NCBI GenBank assembly: GCA_964644845.1
Contig: CAZXXS010000052.1
Location: 1-64,000 of the forward strand
Direction: 5' to 3'
Origin: Geothermovivens sp964644845
GTDB lineage: Bacteria; Zhuqueibacterota; Zhuqueibacteria; Oleimicrobiales; Geothermoviventaceae
Length of the DNA: 64,000 nucleotides
Shown one piece after another: positions 1-8,959 of the stretch. Position numbers and translations under genes: made by a program. Position 1 is the first letter of the stretch. Every line of letters begins with the position of its first letter. Below the pieces are notes generated by a model, which made no database searches, had not been told where the DNA came from, and saw only the letters and a program-made list of their open reading frames with translations.

Positions 1-186
1 TTTTCGGGACCGATTCCGCGGTGGCCGAGCTCCTTCAGTCGGTTCTGTGATCTTCACGTGGAGCCACGTCGACTCGCAACTGCGTCAGGACGTTGTGTGA
101 CCGGTCTCGTAATCGTTTCTTCGGGCCGACCGTTCCGAACCACCGGGTAAGACAGGTAGCCCCCGCTTCTCATAACCCAGCGGGCC

Positions 187-1296
187 TCACGTGCGTCGAT
201 CTGGTGTTTGGGCATCTCCCTTTTGCACTAAGCCTGCCGCCCTGAGAATTTTCACCGTGGCTCCAGGCAGAGGGTAGTTGTCCAGCTCGTCGGGATGGAC
301 CCAGACCAGGTCGTCGCAGCCGATGGCTCGCGGTTTGCCAGAGCTGAGCTCACAGCGAAATGACTCGAGTACCACCCGGAAGTGGCTGTACGCGTGCCGC
401 ACCGTTGCAACGTGTTCCTGCACCGATACCTGGACCCCAAGTTCTTCAGCGAGTTCCCGTTGAATGCACTCTGTGGCCGTTTCCCCTGGTTCGATCTTAC
501 CGCCAGGCAGCTCCCACAAACCACCGAGCATGGCGCTGGCGAAACGTTTCGTCAGCAGGAGCTTGTCGTCCTGCCAAACCAACCCGACAGCTGCGTGAAC
601 CACCGGCACGGGTGGGCGTGTGCGGGGGACAGGGTAAGATTCGGGCTCACCATTTTGAGCGGCCTGACAAAATGGATGAATAGGACACCTTGCGCACTCT
701 GGAGACCTCGGCGTACAAACGGTCGCTCCCAGCTCCATGATGGCTTGGTTGAAATCCCCTGGTTTTTCAGGACTTAGGAGTTGATTTGCAAATCTCCGGA
801 GTTGATTTTTGAGGCTGGAGCTCCCGACGGGTGCAGTCAGTTGGAAAACACGGGACAGCACGCGCGTTACGTTACCGTCGACGACGGCAACGGGCTCCTG
901 AAAGACGATGCTGGCGACCGCTGCGGCGGTGTACTCCCCAACGCCTGGCAACATCTGCAATTCTCGCGCACTGGTAGGAATTGCTCCATCGTGTGCGCGG
1001 AGAACGGTACGAGCTGCCTCCCGAAGGTAGCGTGCTCGCCTGTAGTAGCCCAGCCCCTGCCAGAGCTTCAGTACATCCTCGGCAGGCGACTCAGCCAAGG
1101 TCTCAAGATCAGGGAACCGCTCGAGGAATCGCTTGTAGTAGGGAACCACTGTCTCCGCTTGGGTTTGTTGGAGCATGATCTCGGAGACCAGGATCCGGTA
1201 CGGGTCACGTGTTCTTCGCCACGGAAAGTTTCTTCTGGCGGTACGGTACCAATTCAGCAAACGTTCGCGAAACTGACGGATGTCTTGCTCGGTCAC
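187..1296 (-). CDS. mutY: A/G-specific adenine DNA glycosylase MutY
   Basis: This base-excision repair enzyme removes adenine mispaired with 8-oxoguanine. The 369-aa protein has the full family layout. An HhH-GPD domain carries the catalytic Glu in SEIMLQQTQ (about residue 39), the hairpin LPGVGEYTA (116-124) and the catalytic Asp in VVDGNVTR (140). A [4Fe-4S] loop has Cys194, 201, 204 and 210 in C-X6-C-X2-C-X5-C spacing. A C-terminal Nudix-like domain has an intact-looking box (GGKIEPGE...RELAEELG, about 265-288) used for 8-oxoG recognition. The start is GTG, overlapping the stop of the upstream zinc-ribbon gene (GTGA) with GGAGG just before it. It is the last gene of a four-gene minus-strand operon and is translationally coupled. 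The length is normal for MutY. Confidence 0.96.
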   Translation of the reverse strand: MTEQDIRQFRERLLNWYRTARRNFPWRRTRDPYRILVSEIMLQQTQAETVVPYYKRFLERFPDLETLAESPAEDVLKLWQGLGYYRRARYLREAARTVLRAHDGAIPTSARELQMLPGVGEYTAAAVASIVFQEPVAVVDGNVTRVLSRVFQLTAPVGSSSLKNQLRRFANQLLSPEKPGDFNQAIMELGATVCTPRSPECARCPIHPFCQAAQNGEPESYPVPRTRPPVPVVHAAVGLVWQDDKLLLTKRFASAMLGGLWELPGGKIEPGETATECIQRELAEELGVQVSVQEHVATVRHAYSHFRVVLESFRCELSSGKPRAIGCDDLVWVHPDELDNYPLPGATVKILRAAGLVQKGDAQTPDRRT

Positions 1297-1487
1297 TTGC
1301 CTCCACTCTCCAAAGGTGCTGCTTGCAGCAGAAGTCCCGGATCATACTCGGTGCCGCAGTGTGGGCAGTGGAGGATCAGCCGCAGATTGTCGTTATCCCG
1401 CTCTACGCTGATGTGGAACCCCAGCGCGTAGCCGCATTCCCTGCACTTTTCCAGCTTTTCATCGACGCTGATTTCGATCCGACTCAT
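1293..1487 (-). CDS. small zinc-ribbon protein, unknown function
   Basis: This 64-aa protein has two CxxC knuckles, CREC near residue 15 and CPHC near residue 42, separated by a beta-rich stretch. This is the layout of a rubredoxin-like or zinc-ribbon fold that would bind one Zn ion with four Cys. No family name is recognised. It starts with an ATG overlapping the hydrolase stop (ATGA) and its stop overlaps the mutY GTG, so it is translationally coupled on both sides. That makes it a real gene rather than a chance reading frame. A role with MutY or the hydrolase cannot be inferred from sequence. Confidence 0.75.
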   Translation of the reverse strand: MSRIEISVDEKLEKCRECGYALGFHISVERDNDNLRLILHCPHCGTEYDPGLLLQAAPLESGGK

Positions 1488-2353
1488 GCCAAGGCCTCAC
1501 TAGGCTTCTGTTCCAAGCTTACTTTTGCACGTTCTGCGGTCCAGTCCAGAATTCTCGCGAACATCTCGTCGCGGCCTGTGTCGTTGGGGAGATCGTGTCG
1601 CATGTTTGGCCAAATTACCAGTTCTTTCGGCTCTCCTTTCCAGCGTGCGTAGATTTGCTCGGTACCTTTCACTGGCAAGAGGCAGTCCTGTGCACCGTGC
1701 ATGAAAAGAGCCGGAAGCTGCAGCCGCGCCGCTACGCCGGCGGCCGCGTTGACCCGGTCGACGAGCTCAAAAAACAGCTTTACGCTGATGCGGTCGTGTA
1801 CGTACGGGTCGTCCAGATACTTCTTGACGACTTCAGGATCACTGGACAAACACTGTGGGTCAATCTCGTTGTTGAACGTTGTGTCGGGCTTGAGCTTGAG
1901 CAGCCATTTTGCCAGGATCAGCTTCAGCTTGGGCAGTTTCTCGGGCAGGCTGAAAGCCCCGGCCGAGAAAATCACCGTGTCGAGGTCCTCAGCGTGTTGC
2001 TCTGCGTAATGCAAGGCGATGAGCGCGCCCAGACTTTGGCCAAACAGCGCCACCGGTTTCGCGCGTTCAGGGCCGAAACGGAGCCAAAAGGTGTGCAGGT
2101 CATCCAGGAACTGCTGAAAACTGTCCACGTGGCCGCGTTTTCCCCCGGATCGGCCGTGTCCCCGGTTGTCCATGGCAAACACCTCGATGTCGCGTGCAAC
2201 CAGGTACTCGGCCATGGGAAAGTAGCGCCCACTGTGCTCTCCAATACCGTGCACAATCCAGAGGGTGGCGAGTGGGTCACCATCGGGATGCCAGTGCCGG
2301 AAAAACATGTCCTGTTTGTCCAGCGAACGGAAGTACCCGGCTTCGTAGCGCAT
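1484..2353 (-). CDS. alpha/beta hydrolase, monoacylglycerol lipase-like
   Basis: This is a 289-aa serine hydrolase of the Hydrolase_4 (lysophospholipase/monoacylglycerol lipase) type. The oxyanion-hole region is VHGIGEHSGRY, the early block is DNRGHGRSGG, and the nucleophile elbow is GQSLG. The acid (MHGAQDCLLP) and His (MRHDLPND) lie in the expected C-terminal positions. It probably cleaves glycerol or phospholipid esters in the cytoplasm, as there is no signal peptide. The start was set at ATG 2353 because AAGGAGG lies six bases upstream; an upstream in-frame ATG at 2404 has no such site. It is second in the minus-strand operon, 59 bp after the thioesterase, and overlaps the zinc-ribbon gene by four bases. 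Confidence 0.88.
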   Translation of the reverse strand: MRYEAGYFRSLDKQDMFFRHWHPDGDPLATLWIVHGIGEHSGRYFPMAEYLVARDIEVFAMDNRGHGRSGGKRGHVDSFQQFLDDLHTFWLRFGPERAKPVALFGQSLGALIALHYAEQHAEDLDTVIFSAGAFSLPEKLPKLKLILAKWLLKLKPDTTFNNEIDPQCLSSDPEVVKKYLDDPYVHDRISVKLFFELVDRVNAAAGVAARLQLPALFMHGAQDCLLPVKGTEQIYARWKGEPKELVIWPNMRHDLPNDTGRDEMFARILDWTAERAKVSLEQKPSEALA

Positions 2354-2412
2354 TGTGCCTCCTTGAATTCGGATCGACTGCATTAACCTGCCAACGAACC
2401 GCAAAAACGACG

Positions 2413-2910
2413 TTACGTCTCCACAGGCTTAATGTTCAGGGCTGAGAGATCGAAACGTTGCATCCCCTCGTCATCCGGGAAGAAGTCAGCGAGTGAGGAT
2501 TTGTCGGCTCGAATGGCTACGTACTTCCCTTCTGCTTTTACCAGAATGTCGCCTGTCTGGCTTACCAAAGTCCCACGCGTCCGGGCAGTCCGACGCCTAA
2601 CCTCAAGCAAACGAGCTTCGACGCGTACGGGCTCGTCGATGGGTACTGGTTTGCTGTAGCGTACTGTCAACTCCGCGGTGACCACGGTCTTGTGAAGCCC
2701 GACTGCCGCCGCCCAGAACATGGCTTCGTCCAAAAGGGCGGCAGTAATCCCGCCGTGGAGTGCTCCCCGGAAACCGCAATGTTCTTGCTTCGGGGTGAAT
2801 AGGATCACCACTGCGTCCCCTTCAAGGTGGGGGTGGACGCTCAGACCGATTGGATTCTCGTAACCGCAGACAAAACAGTTCCTGTACCGAGGGAGTGGCT
2901 GGCGAGTCAT
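2413..2910 (-). CDS. PaaI/hotdog-fold acyl-CoA thioesterase
   Basis: This 165-aa hotdog-fold protein has the signature HGGITAALLDEAMFW (PaaI/YbgC-type helix with the catalytic Asp/Glu) and the following strand VTAELTVRYSKPVP. The N-terminus carries CFVCGYENPIGL, typical of a PaaI-like subgroup. It likely hydrolyses acyl-CoA thioesters in the cytoplasm; the substrate is unknown. It is the first gene of the minus-strand operon running to mutY. The pairing with a lipase-like hydrolase suggests lipid or fatty-acid turnover, which is inference. The ribosome binding site is weak (GACAGCG). Confidence 0.85.
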   Translation of the reverse strand: MTRQPLPRYRNCFVCGYENPIGLSVHPHLEGDAVVILFTPKQEHCGFRGALHGGITAALLDEAMFWAAAVGLHKTVVTAELTVRYSKPVPIDEPVRVEARLLEVRRRTARTRGTLVSQTGDILVKAEGKYVAIRADKSSLADFFPDDEGMQRFDLSALNIKPVET

Positions 2911-3655
2911 CTTATCGCTGTCCTGTTAGTGCGTTGCAGACACTGTCGCGGGGAAACGCCAAATGCGGTAGCAGGCGCATTTTGTAGGGATGCAGCCCGT
3001 AGTTGCCCAGCACGTCTTCCCGGGGGCTGCCTAAGACCGGCGAATCGGTGTACGCTCCACTTTTCAAGCCGCGTGAATTTACGCACACTACACTGTCATG
3101 TCAAGACGTTTCCGGACCACGGATTGCCCCGTTCCGTTTTGGGAGCTTGCGATCACCTTGGATCGGCGTGCCTTATCTTGGCAGGATCGTTTCCGAGACG
3201 GGAAGGAGGCCTGAAGGGGCGTTTTGCGTCTCCGCAGGAGATTGCTTCGCGGGTGCCTGGAAGGGGTTCCAACCCTGCTAACAAGTTTGTCTCCAAGCCA
3301 GCGCAATCGTTGGACAGGCGATTCGTGTGCTCGCTTTCGACTCGGGGCCCCTTCCACTGCGTCTGAACTACCTGCCAACCGGGCTCGCTTTCAGCGGAAG
3401 TACTCGTACGCGACACGAGGCAGTGGATCCCCACGTAGTCTGCAGATTAACCAGCATTTCCAGCCGCACAGTATTTTGGATCTTGTCCACTGTTTCCCAT
3501 GGAAGTTGCGGTTTCCCACTTACTTGGCGTGAGGGCCGGTTGAGGCGGGCTGTGCTCGGGGAATTCACCAAACCGTAGAGGTATGACCGAAACTGCTGCC
3601 AATGGGGGACCTGCGACGAGCAAGCCTTTCTGCCGGAGGAGGTTTTGGCCGGTAC
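2911..3655. other. intergenic region between divergent operons
   Basis: There is no convincing gene here: reading frames present are short, overlap each other on both strands and lack ribosome binding sites. A TATCTT hexamer at 3174-3179 resembles the local -10 box, but its nearest TTG (3147) is 21 bases upstream, so it is only a weak promoter candidate. The right-hand end carries the better promoter described separately. Confidence 0.5.
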
Positions 3656-3684
3656 TTGATTTTTGCCGGTTCTGTGTGTACCTT
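3656..3684 (+). promoter_or_regulatory. candidate promoter of the deacetylase-plsC operon
   Basis: TTGATT (3656-3661) and TACCTT (3679-3684) are separated by 17 bases and match the TTG-N17-TANNTT pattern seen at six other genes here. Transcription would start near 3691. Confidence 0.55.
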
Positions 3685-3734
3685 AAATCCAGCAGGCTGC
3701 CGGAGTGTCTGGATCGAGTCCGTCCAAAAGGAAG

Positions 3735-5063
3735 ATGGCCACACGCGTTTGCAAAAACCATCCTGATCGAGCGGGACGGTACAGGTGCGCGTTCTGCGGG
3801 GCTTACCTGTGCGGTGAATGCCGCCTCGCGCGCGAAGGCAGGAGTTTCTGTGGGTGGCGTTGCTACCTCCAGTACAGGCTGAACAGGGCCTGGCGGCGTC
3901 TGAGGATCGGTCTTCGCAAGGCGAACCGGCGCCTCAAGGTGCAACCAACACTTGCTGTGGCTGTTCTAACCGCTCTTTTCGTTTTCGCGGTGGTAGGTGA
4001 TGTCATCCTCCTCGTTGGGCGAAGGTCGGTGCAGCAAACCGGGCCGCTGCAGACCCAGGAAAAAGAGACGAGTGCGCGGCACGCCTGGACTCAGGAGCGG
4101 CCTCGCCCGAAAGCCACTTTCCTTGGTGCTGATCTGAGGCTGAGTGGCACGGCGGACAGGCGGTGCGTGGTGTCAGTCGTAGCCGATGGAGTGCTGCTGA
4201 CCGCAAAGCTGGTCAAAGGTGGAGCGTTCAACATTGGGCACATTCCGGCCCGGCGTGGGATGAATCATTTCGTTGTTACGGCTCTCTACGCGGACGGCAC
4301 GCTGGATACGCTCGCTACCTTTTCTTACACGTACACACCGCCGTCTGTGTTGTACTTGGCGCGGGATTTTCAGCGTGGCCCTGTGGCCGTGCCTGCGGTG
4401 GCTCTCACGTTCGACGGGGGCTCAGAGAACAATGTGGCGGACGAAATCCTGGACATTTTGCGTGCAAAAAACGTACGCGCCACGTTTTTCCTGACGGGCG
4501 AGTTCATCCGGCGTTTCCCCGAGACGGTGCGACGGATTGTGGCGGAAGGGCACGTGGTTGGTAATCACACGTGGAGTCACCCTCACCTCACCACGTTCAC
4601 CGAGAACCACCGCCAGGACACGCGGCCTGACGTGAGTCGGGATTTTGTTCAACAACAACTGCAAAAAGCAGCACAGCTTTTTCGAGAGACCACAGGCCGA
4701 AGCATGGCACCTTACTGGCGCGCGCCCTACGGCGAGGAAAATCGCGAGATTCGATTATGGGCAGCCGAAATCGGCTACCGGCATGTGGGCTGGACCGTTG
4801 GCAAGGACTGGCACCACAGCATGGATACTTTGGACTGGGTTGCCGACACAACGTCGGTGGCCTACTTGTCTGCTGAGGAAATCGTTCAGCGGATTCTGAG
4901 TTTTGGCGAAAACGATGGCCACGGAGCCAACGGTGCGATCGTTTTGATGCACCTCGGTACAAACCGCGTACGCGATTTTCCACACAGGCGATTACCAGAA
5001 ATCATCGACGGCCTGCGACAGCAAGGCTACCGGCTCGTCACCATCCCAGAGCTTTTGCCCTGA
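3735..5063 (+). CDS. membrane-anchored polysaccharide deacetylase with N-terminal zinc finger
   Basis: From ATG 3735 the protein is 442 aa; a GTG at 3705 in frame is an alternative start adding 10 residues. The N-terminus is a B-box-like Cys/His cluster (C6, H9, C18, C21, C26, C29). One membrane helix follows (about 75-95), then a linker/beta domain and a C-terminal NodB deacetylase domain. NodB motif 1 is LTFDGGSE, so Gly replaces the usual second Asp of TFDDG. Motif 2 is HTWSH (HxxxH), motif 3 is RAPYGEEN and the final His is in VLMHLG. It probably removes acetyl groups from peptidoglycan or another envelope glycan outside the membrane, with the zinc finger cytoplasmic. plsC follows after 24 bases. 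Confidence 0.82.
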   Translation: MATRVCKNHPDRAGRYRCAFCGAYLCGECRLAREGRSFCGWRCYLQYRLNRAWRRLRIGLRKANRRLKVQPTLAVAVLTALFVFAVVGDVILLVGRRSVQQTGPLQTQEKETSARHAWTQERPRPKATFLGADLRLSGTADRRCVVSVVADGVLLTAKLVKGGAFNIGHIPARRGMNHFVVTALYADGTLDTLATFSYTYTPPSVLYLARDFQRGPVAVPAVALTFDGGSENNVADEILDILRAKNVRATFFLTGEFIRRFPETVRRIVAEGHVVGNHTWSHPHLTTFTENHRQDTRPDVSRDFVQQQLQKAAQLFRETTGRSMAPYWRAPYGEENREIRLWAAEIGYRHVGWTVGKDWHHSMDTLDWVADTTSVAYLSAEEIVQRILSFGENDGHGANGAIVLMHLGTNRVRDFPHRRLPEIIDGLRQQGYRLVTIPELLP

Positions 5064-5087
5064 AAAGGACGGAGGCACGCCAAAGGC

Positions 5088-5846
5088 ATGTACTGGCTGC
5101 CGCACATCGCCGACGAGAAGCTTGATCTCGACAGCCCATTCTACCAGGAATGGAAGAGGCGGATGGGGGCACCGCTTCACTTTCAGACCGTCCGTGTTTC
5201 GGGTTTGCACTGGATCCCGGTCCAGGGTCCTGCGATCGTTGCGCCGAATCACCTGAACTGGAAGGATATTTTCCTGACCGCTGCGGTTGTGGCGCGCCAA
5301 CTCTATTTCGTTGGTACTTACGAACTTTTTGATCCCCGTGTGTGTCGGCGAATGATCTACAAGCACATTTTGCGAACGATCCGGCCACACAGAAAAGCGA
5401 AGCCTTTCTTCAAATGGTTAGCGGCTTACCTTGCGCACCTGATTGCGCCCAGGGTACAGCGTGTGGGCACGATCCCGATCAAGCGCAACGATCATGATCG
5501 CGGTTTTTTTGAAGTGGCCAAGGAATATTTGCGGATGGGACGGGCAATTTGCATCTTTCCCGAGGGGAGGGTTGGAGACGGAAAGAAGCTGCACACGTTC
5601 AAACTAGGCACGGCCAAACTTGTGCTGGATCTTTACCAGGAAGGGCGCCGCCGCATTCCGGTTCTTCCTGTGGCTATCAAGGGTACCGAAAAACTCTTTT
5701 TGCCCGGCCGGCGCCTGGATTTCCATGTTGGCCCGCCGATCTTTGTCGACGACTACATCCAACAGCGCGACAGAGCTACACTTGTGGCATTCACGCGCGC
5801 CCTGCAGGAAAAAGTTGCGGAACTATTTCACCGAAGATGGGATTGA
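5088..5846 (+). CDS. 1-acyl-sn-glycerol-3-phosphate acyltransferase family protein
   Basis: This 252-aa PlsC-family acyltransferase carries motif I NHLNWKD (the HX4D catalytic pair), a middle region with GTIPIKR, motif III FPEGRVGDG and motif IV-like VLPVAIKG. It would transfer an acyl chain to lysophosphatidate or a related acceptor at the inner membrane face during phospholipid synthesis. The family also includes acylation of other lipids, so the acceptor is not certain. ATG 5088 follows the deacetylase stop by 24 bases with AAAGG upstream, and clpS follows 48 bases later, so the three genes probably share a transcript. Confidence 0.87.
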   Translation: MYWLPHIADEKLDLDSPFYQEWKRRMGAPLHFQTVRVSGLHWIPVQGPAIVAPNHLNWKDIFLTAAVVARQLYFVGTYELFDPRVCRRMIYKHILRTIRPHRKAKPFFKWLAAYLAHLIAPRVQRVGTIPIKRNDHDRGFFEVAKEYLRMGRAICIFPEGRVGDGKKLHTFKLGTAKLVLDLYQEGRRRIPVLPVAIKGTEKLFLPGRRLDFHVGPPIFVDDYIQQRDRATLVAFTRALQEKVAELFHRRWD

Positions 5847-5894
5847 TTTTAGCGGTTGACTCCGGGAGAAAAACATCTGGCGTGGTGAGACGAC

Positions 5895-6176
5895 ATGAGC
5901 GAAGACCCCAAAGGTTTACCTGGGCCGAAAAAAAACGGACCGCGCTTGGACAGACCCTGGCGCGTTGTGCTGTACAATGACGACGTTCACAATTTCGAAG
6001 ATGTCGTGCGACAAATTCGCAAGGCGACGGGTTCTTCTTTGTTGAAGGCCATGGAAATTACCTACCTGGCCCACAACGAAGGACAATCGGTGGTTTTCGA
6101 AGGCAGTTTTGTGGAGTGTCAGTCTGTAGCCGACGTGATGCGGGAAATTGGTCTGCTGGTTCAGATCTTCGGCTGA
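5895..6176 (+). CDS. clpS: ATP-dependent Clp protease adaptor ClpS
   Basis: This 93-aa protein matches the ClpS core: WRVVLYNDDVHNFEDVV, where the Asn-Asp-Asp and following residues form part of the N-degron pocket, then KAMEITYLAHNEG and a C-terminal VADVMREIGL helix. ClpS delivers proteins with N-terminal Leu/Phe/Tyr/Trp to ClpAP or ClpCP. No clpA/clpC gene lies next to it, so the partner must be elsewhere. The N-terminal 20 residues are the usual flexible extension. The start is ATG 5895 with GGTGAG upstream. Confidence 0.92.
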   Translation: MSEDPKGLPGPKKNGPRLDRPWRVVLYNDDVHNFEDVVRQIRKATGSSLLKAMEITYLAHNEGQSVVFEGSFVECQSVADVMREIGLLVQIFG

Positions 6177-6206
6177 GCACACATTCAGAAATGCTTTGCA
6201 CGCCGG

Positions 6207-7163
6207 GTGGGGGGATCCTCTTGGCTCTTACCGTTCAGTCGGGCTGTGACTTCTTGTGCGAGGCTCACTTTGGCGGAGACAACTTCCTTCGGGAAAGCCC
6301 TGGCAGTTCTGACCGTCGGGGTTGTGGCCATGTCGTCGGCCTCAGTGCTCATTCGGCTTTGCTCCGCGCCGGCAACAACGATTGCTGTGTATCGTGTAGC
6401 TCTCGGATCGATTCTGGTTCTCGCTGCCGGGCTCGCGGCAGGGCAGCGGTCGATCGCTCGTGAGGCGATCTCCTGGTCTGCATTTGCGCGGATCGTTACT
6501 TCCGGTTTTTTTCTTGCCTTGCATTTCGCCACCTGGATCAGTTCGCTGGATCTTACGAGTGTGGCCAGTTCAGTCGTGCTGGTGCAAACCTCACCCGTTT
6601 TCGTGGCTCTGTTGTCCTGGCCGGTGCTGCGTGAGCGCGTTAGGCGGCTGCAGTGGATCGGTGTCGGTTTTGCGCTACTCGGTACACTGGTGATCGCCGG
6701 TGCGGATTTTTCCAGTGGGTCTAAGCCGCTTCTGGGAGACTCGCTCGCCCTGCTTGGGGCGCTGGCTGGGGCCGGTTACTGGGTCTGCGGGCGACATGTT
6801 CGAAAGCATCTGAACACGGTAACGTACGCCTCGTTGACGTACGCCACCGCGGCTGTTGCGCTCTTGCTGTTCGCGGTGGGAACTCGAACGCCGGTGGCAG
6901 GATTTTCGTGGCGGACATACGCTCTCCTGCTTGCCATCGCGGTTTTCCCACAGGGTGTGGGTCACACCTCGTTCAACTGGTCATTGAAACACCTGTCCGC
7001 AACGTCTGTCTCTGTATTCGCCCTCGGCGAACCGGTGGGCGCGACGCTCCTGGCGTACCTTATTTTGCACGAAAACCTGCCTGTTGAACGGGCATTTGGA
7101 GCGTTTCTGGTGTTACTCGGTGTGGTGCTTGCCTTTCGTGCTGAAGGTAAGGGCGAAATTTGA
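6207..7163 (+). CDS. EamA/DMT-family transporter
   Basis: This protein of about 318 aa is composed of two EamA repeats with around ten hydrophobic helices. Typical blocks are VYRVALGSILVLAAG in the first half and the closing segment FALGEPVGATLLAYLILHENLP, which is a hallmark of the second EamA repeat. It would be an inner-membrane metabolite exporter of the drug/metabolite superfamily; the substrate is unknown. The start is uncertain. GTG 6207 opens the frame, but a GTG at 6246 or TTG further in would leave a more normal N-terminus just before the first helix (LAVLTVGVVAMSSASVLI). It lies 30 bases after clpS. Confidence 0.85.
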   Translation: MGGSSWLLPFSRAVTSCARLTLAETTSFGKALAVLTVGVVAMSSASVLIRLCSAPATTIAVYRVALGSILVLAAGLAAGQRSIAREAISWSAFARIVTSGFFLALHFATWISSLDLTSVASSVVLVQTSPVFVALLSWPVLRERVRRLQWIGVGFALLGTLVIAGADFSSGSKPLLGDSLALLGALAGAGYWVCGRHVRKHLNTVTYASLTYATAAVALLLFAVGTRTPVAGFSWRTYALLLAIAVFPQGVGHTSFNWSLKHLSATSVSVFALGEPVGATLLAYLILHENLPVERAFGAFLVLLGVVLAFRAEGKGEI

Positions 7164-7304
7164 AGCCCTTTGTCGTGTTCGGCTCTCTCGTGGCACCGAC
7201 GACTCTCGGAGTACCCAGTCGCCAGTGGCCTCAGCGACTCAATCCGTTAAGAATTCGAACCTTTGAAGCCGGTACTTCGGGCTGAAAATTAGGAGGAGAC
7301 TCAA

Positions 7305-8780
7305 TTGGATGCGTTTTTCGATGCCTTTTTGGGTCCTCAGGGAGAGAACGGAGCGTGGTTCCGCAAGCTGGTCGACAAGGTGCTGACGTGGCAAATGAAG
7401 TGGAGAGAATCGAGGTTCCCTGAAGATTCCTCGGTCTACTTCGGCCACGAGCCGGCGTCTGCTTTCAGGCGCAAGTTGGAAGAAGCGCTGGACACGTTTC
7501 TTAGCCGGATGGATGGCAACATCCCCTTCCCGAGCCCGCGCTACGTGGGTCAGATGTTGAAGGATCCGGGCGTGCCTGCCCTGCTCGGTTACCTCGCAAC
7601 GATGATGATCAATCCCAATAACCATGCCTACGAAGGGGGACCGGTGACCACCGAGATGGAAATGGAAGTGGTGGAGCAGTTGAAGCGAATGGTCGGCATG
7701 GCGCAGGGCTGGGGACATCTTACGAGCGGCGGAACACTGGCCAACATGGAAGCCCTGTGGGCAGTCCGCGACACCCTTCCTCGTGGCAAGGTGGTGTTCT
7801 CGTCCGGCTCGCACTACTCCTGGAAGCGGATTTGCTCGATCCTTGGTGTCCACGACTGGGCCGAACTACCCGTTGATCGGCAGTACAGGATGGACCTCGC
7901 GGCACTGGAGGACGTGTTGAGACGCGAGCGGGTGGCACTGGTTGTGGCGAACTTTGGAACGACGGGTACGGGTTCGGTGGACCCGTTGCCGGAAATTCTG
8001 GACCTACGGAATCGCTACGGTTTTCACCTCCACGTCGATGCAGCCTACGGTGGCTACCTCCGCTCTGCGCTTTTGGATGAAAACGGTGTGCTGTTACCCG
8101 CAGAAGACACGGTGACGTACGTCAAAGCGGATGTGCGGGCCGCGGCCGAGCACCTTGGCGAAGCAGATTCGATGACCATCGATCCCCACAAGCACGGGTT
8201 GGTGATGTACGGAGCGGGGGGTGTGCTTTACCGCGAGGAGAAGTTCAGACAGACCATCCTGAACACGGCGCCGTACACGTACCACGTCAAAGAGAAGCCT
8301 AACATTGGTATGTTTACCCTTGAAGGGTCACGTCCCGGCGCAGCGGCGGCTGCTGTGTGGCTTACGCACAAGGTTCTACCGTTGAATGTCGCTGGTCTTG
8401 GGCAGATCCTGCGGGAAACCCTGTCGACGGCGCGCGAATTCGCTACCAGGTTGGCCGTAGAAACACAGTGGGAGCCTTTGGCAGATCCAGACCTGGACAT
8501 TGTTTGCTTTCACCCAAAAGATGCCGCCGCCAATCCCAATGCTGCAAACCACAGGGCCCTCGCTTTGTACCGAAGTCTCTCGGTGGAGAATCCAGAAGCG
8601 CCCTTCATTTTGTCCAAATTCGTTGTAGACCCTCACACAGCGAGGAAATTTCTGGGTACGTCGCAACCGCCAGAGGAGGGCTGGAACACGCTCCGTGCGG
8701 TTTTCATCAAGCACTGGATGCGGTTGGGTCCGAAACCCACGTACCTGGACAGGCTGTTGCAAGAGGTCGCAAGGGTTTGA
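7305..8780 (+). CDS. PLP-dependent decarboxylase (group II, glutamate/aromatic amino acid decarboxylase family)
   Basis: This is a 491-aa fold-type I PLP enzyme. Diagnostic blocks are LTSGGTLANMEAL (phosphate-binding loop), HVDAAYGGYLRS (the Asp pairing with the PLP pyridine nitrogen) and TIDPHKHG with the Schiff-base Lys. It decarboxylates an L-amino acid to an amine or beta-alanine-like product. Glu, Tyr, Asp, 2,4-diaminobutyrate or cysteine-sulfinate are all possible, and the sequence alone does not decide. The start is TTG 7305, chosen because AGGAGGAG lies six bases upstream; the ATG at 7309 is in another frame. The gene stands alone between the exporter and a convergent minus-strand gene. 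A functional link to the exporter (amine export) is possible but unproven. Confidence 0.88.
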   Translation: MDAFFDAFLGPQGENGAWFRKLVDKVLTWQMKWRESRFPEDSSVYFGHEPASAFRRKLEEALDTFLSRMDGNIPFPSPRYVGQMLKDPGVPALLGYLATMMINPNNHAYEGGPVTTEMEMEVVEQLKRMVGMAQGWGHLTSGGTLANMEALWAVRDTLPRGKVVFSSGSHYSWKRICSILGVHDWAELPVDRQYRMDLAALEDVLRRERVALVVANFGTTGTGSVDPLPEILDLRNRYGFHLHVDAAYGGYLRSALLDENGVLLPAEDTVTYVKADVRAAAEHLGEADSMTIDPHKHGLVMYGAGGVLYREEKFRQTILNTAPYTYHVKEKPNIGMFTLEGSRPGAAAAAVWLTHKVLPLNVAGLGQILRETLSTAREFATRLAVETQWEPLADPDLDIVCFHPKDAAANPNAANHRALALYRSLSVENPEAPFILSKFVVDPHTARKFLGTSQPPEEGWNTLRAVFIKHWMRLGPKPTYLDRLLQEVARV

Positions 8781-8900
8781 GCTCGTGGCAATGTCGCCTG
8801 TAGTCTGTCTGTAGCTGCTGGTAACGCCGAGGATCGGTGAAAACAGCGAGGGGTGATTCTCTTGGGGCTTTACCCGTGGAGAGCGCCTCAGCCGGAGCAC

Positions 8901-8930
8901 AAAAAAGGCGCCGGCGGGGAGGCCAGCGCC
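8901..8930 (-). terminator. rho-independent terminator of the FnIII gene
   Basis: On the minus strand, GGCGC-T-GGC (8930 down to 8922) pairs with GCC-G-GCGCC (8915 down to 8907), with one mismatch and a 6-base loop, followed by six Ts (8906-8901). It lies about 30 bases past the stop of the minus-strand gene. The same stem may stop the convergent decarboxylase transcript, though on that side it lacks a T run. Confidence 0.8.
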
Positions 8931-8959
8931 CGTACCGAAAGGAGGGGTTAGCTCCTCAG

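Noticed and set aside
1..186. tRNA-like GTGGCCGAGCTCC near the left end
   Set aside because: No acceptor stem pairing or GGTTCGAATCC-type T-loop follows, so it is not a tRNA.
3174..3179. TATCTT as a further promoter -10 box
   Set aside because: The nearest TTG box is 21 bases upstream and no gene starts nearby.
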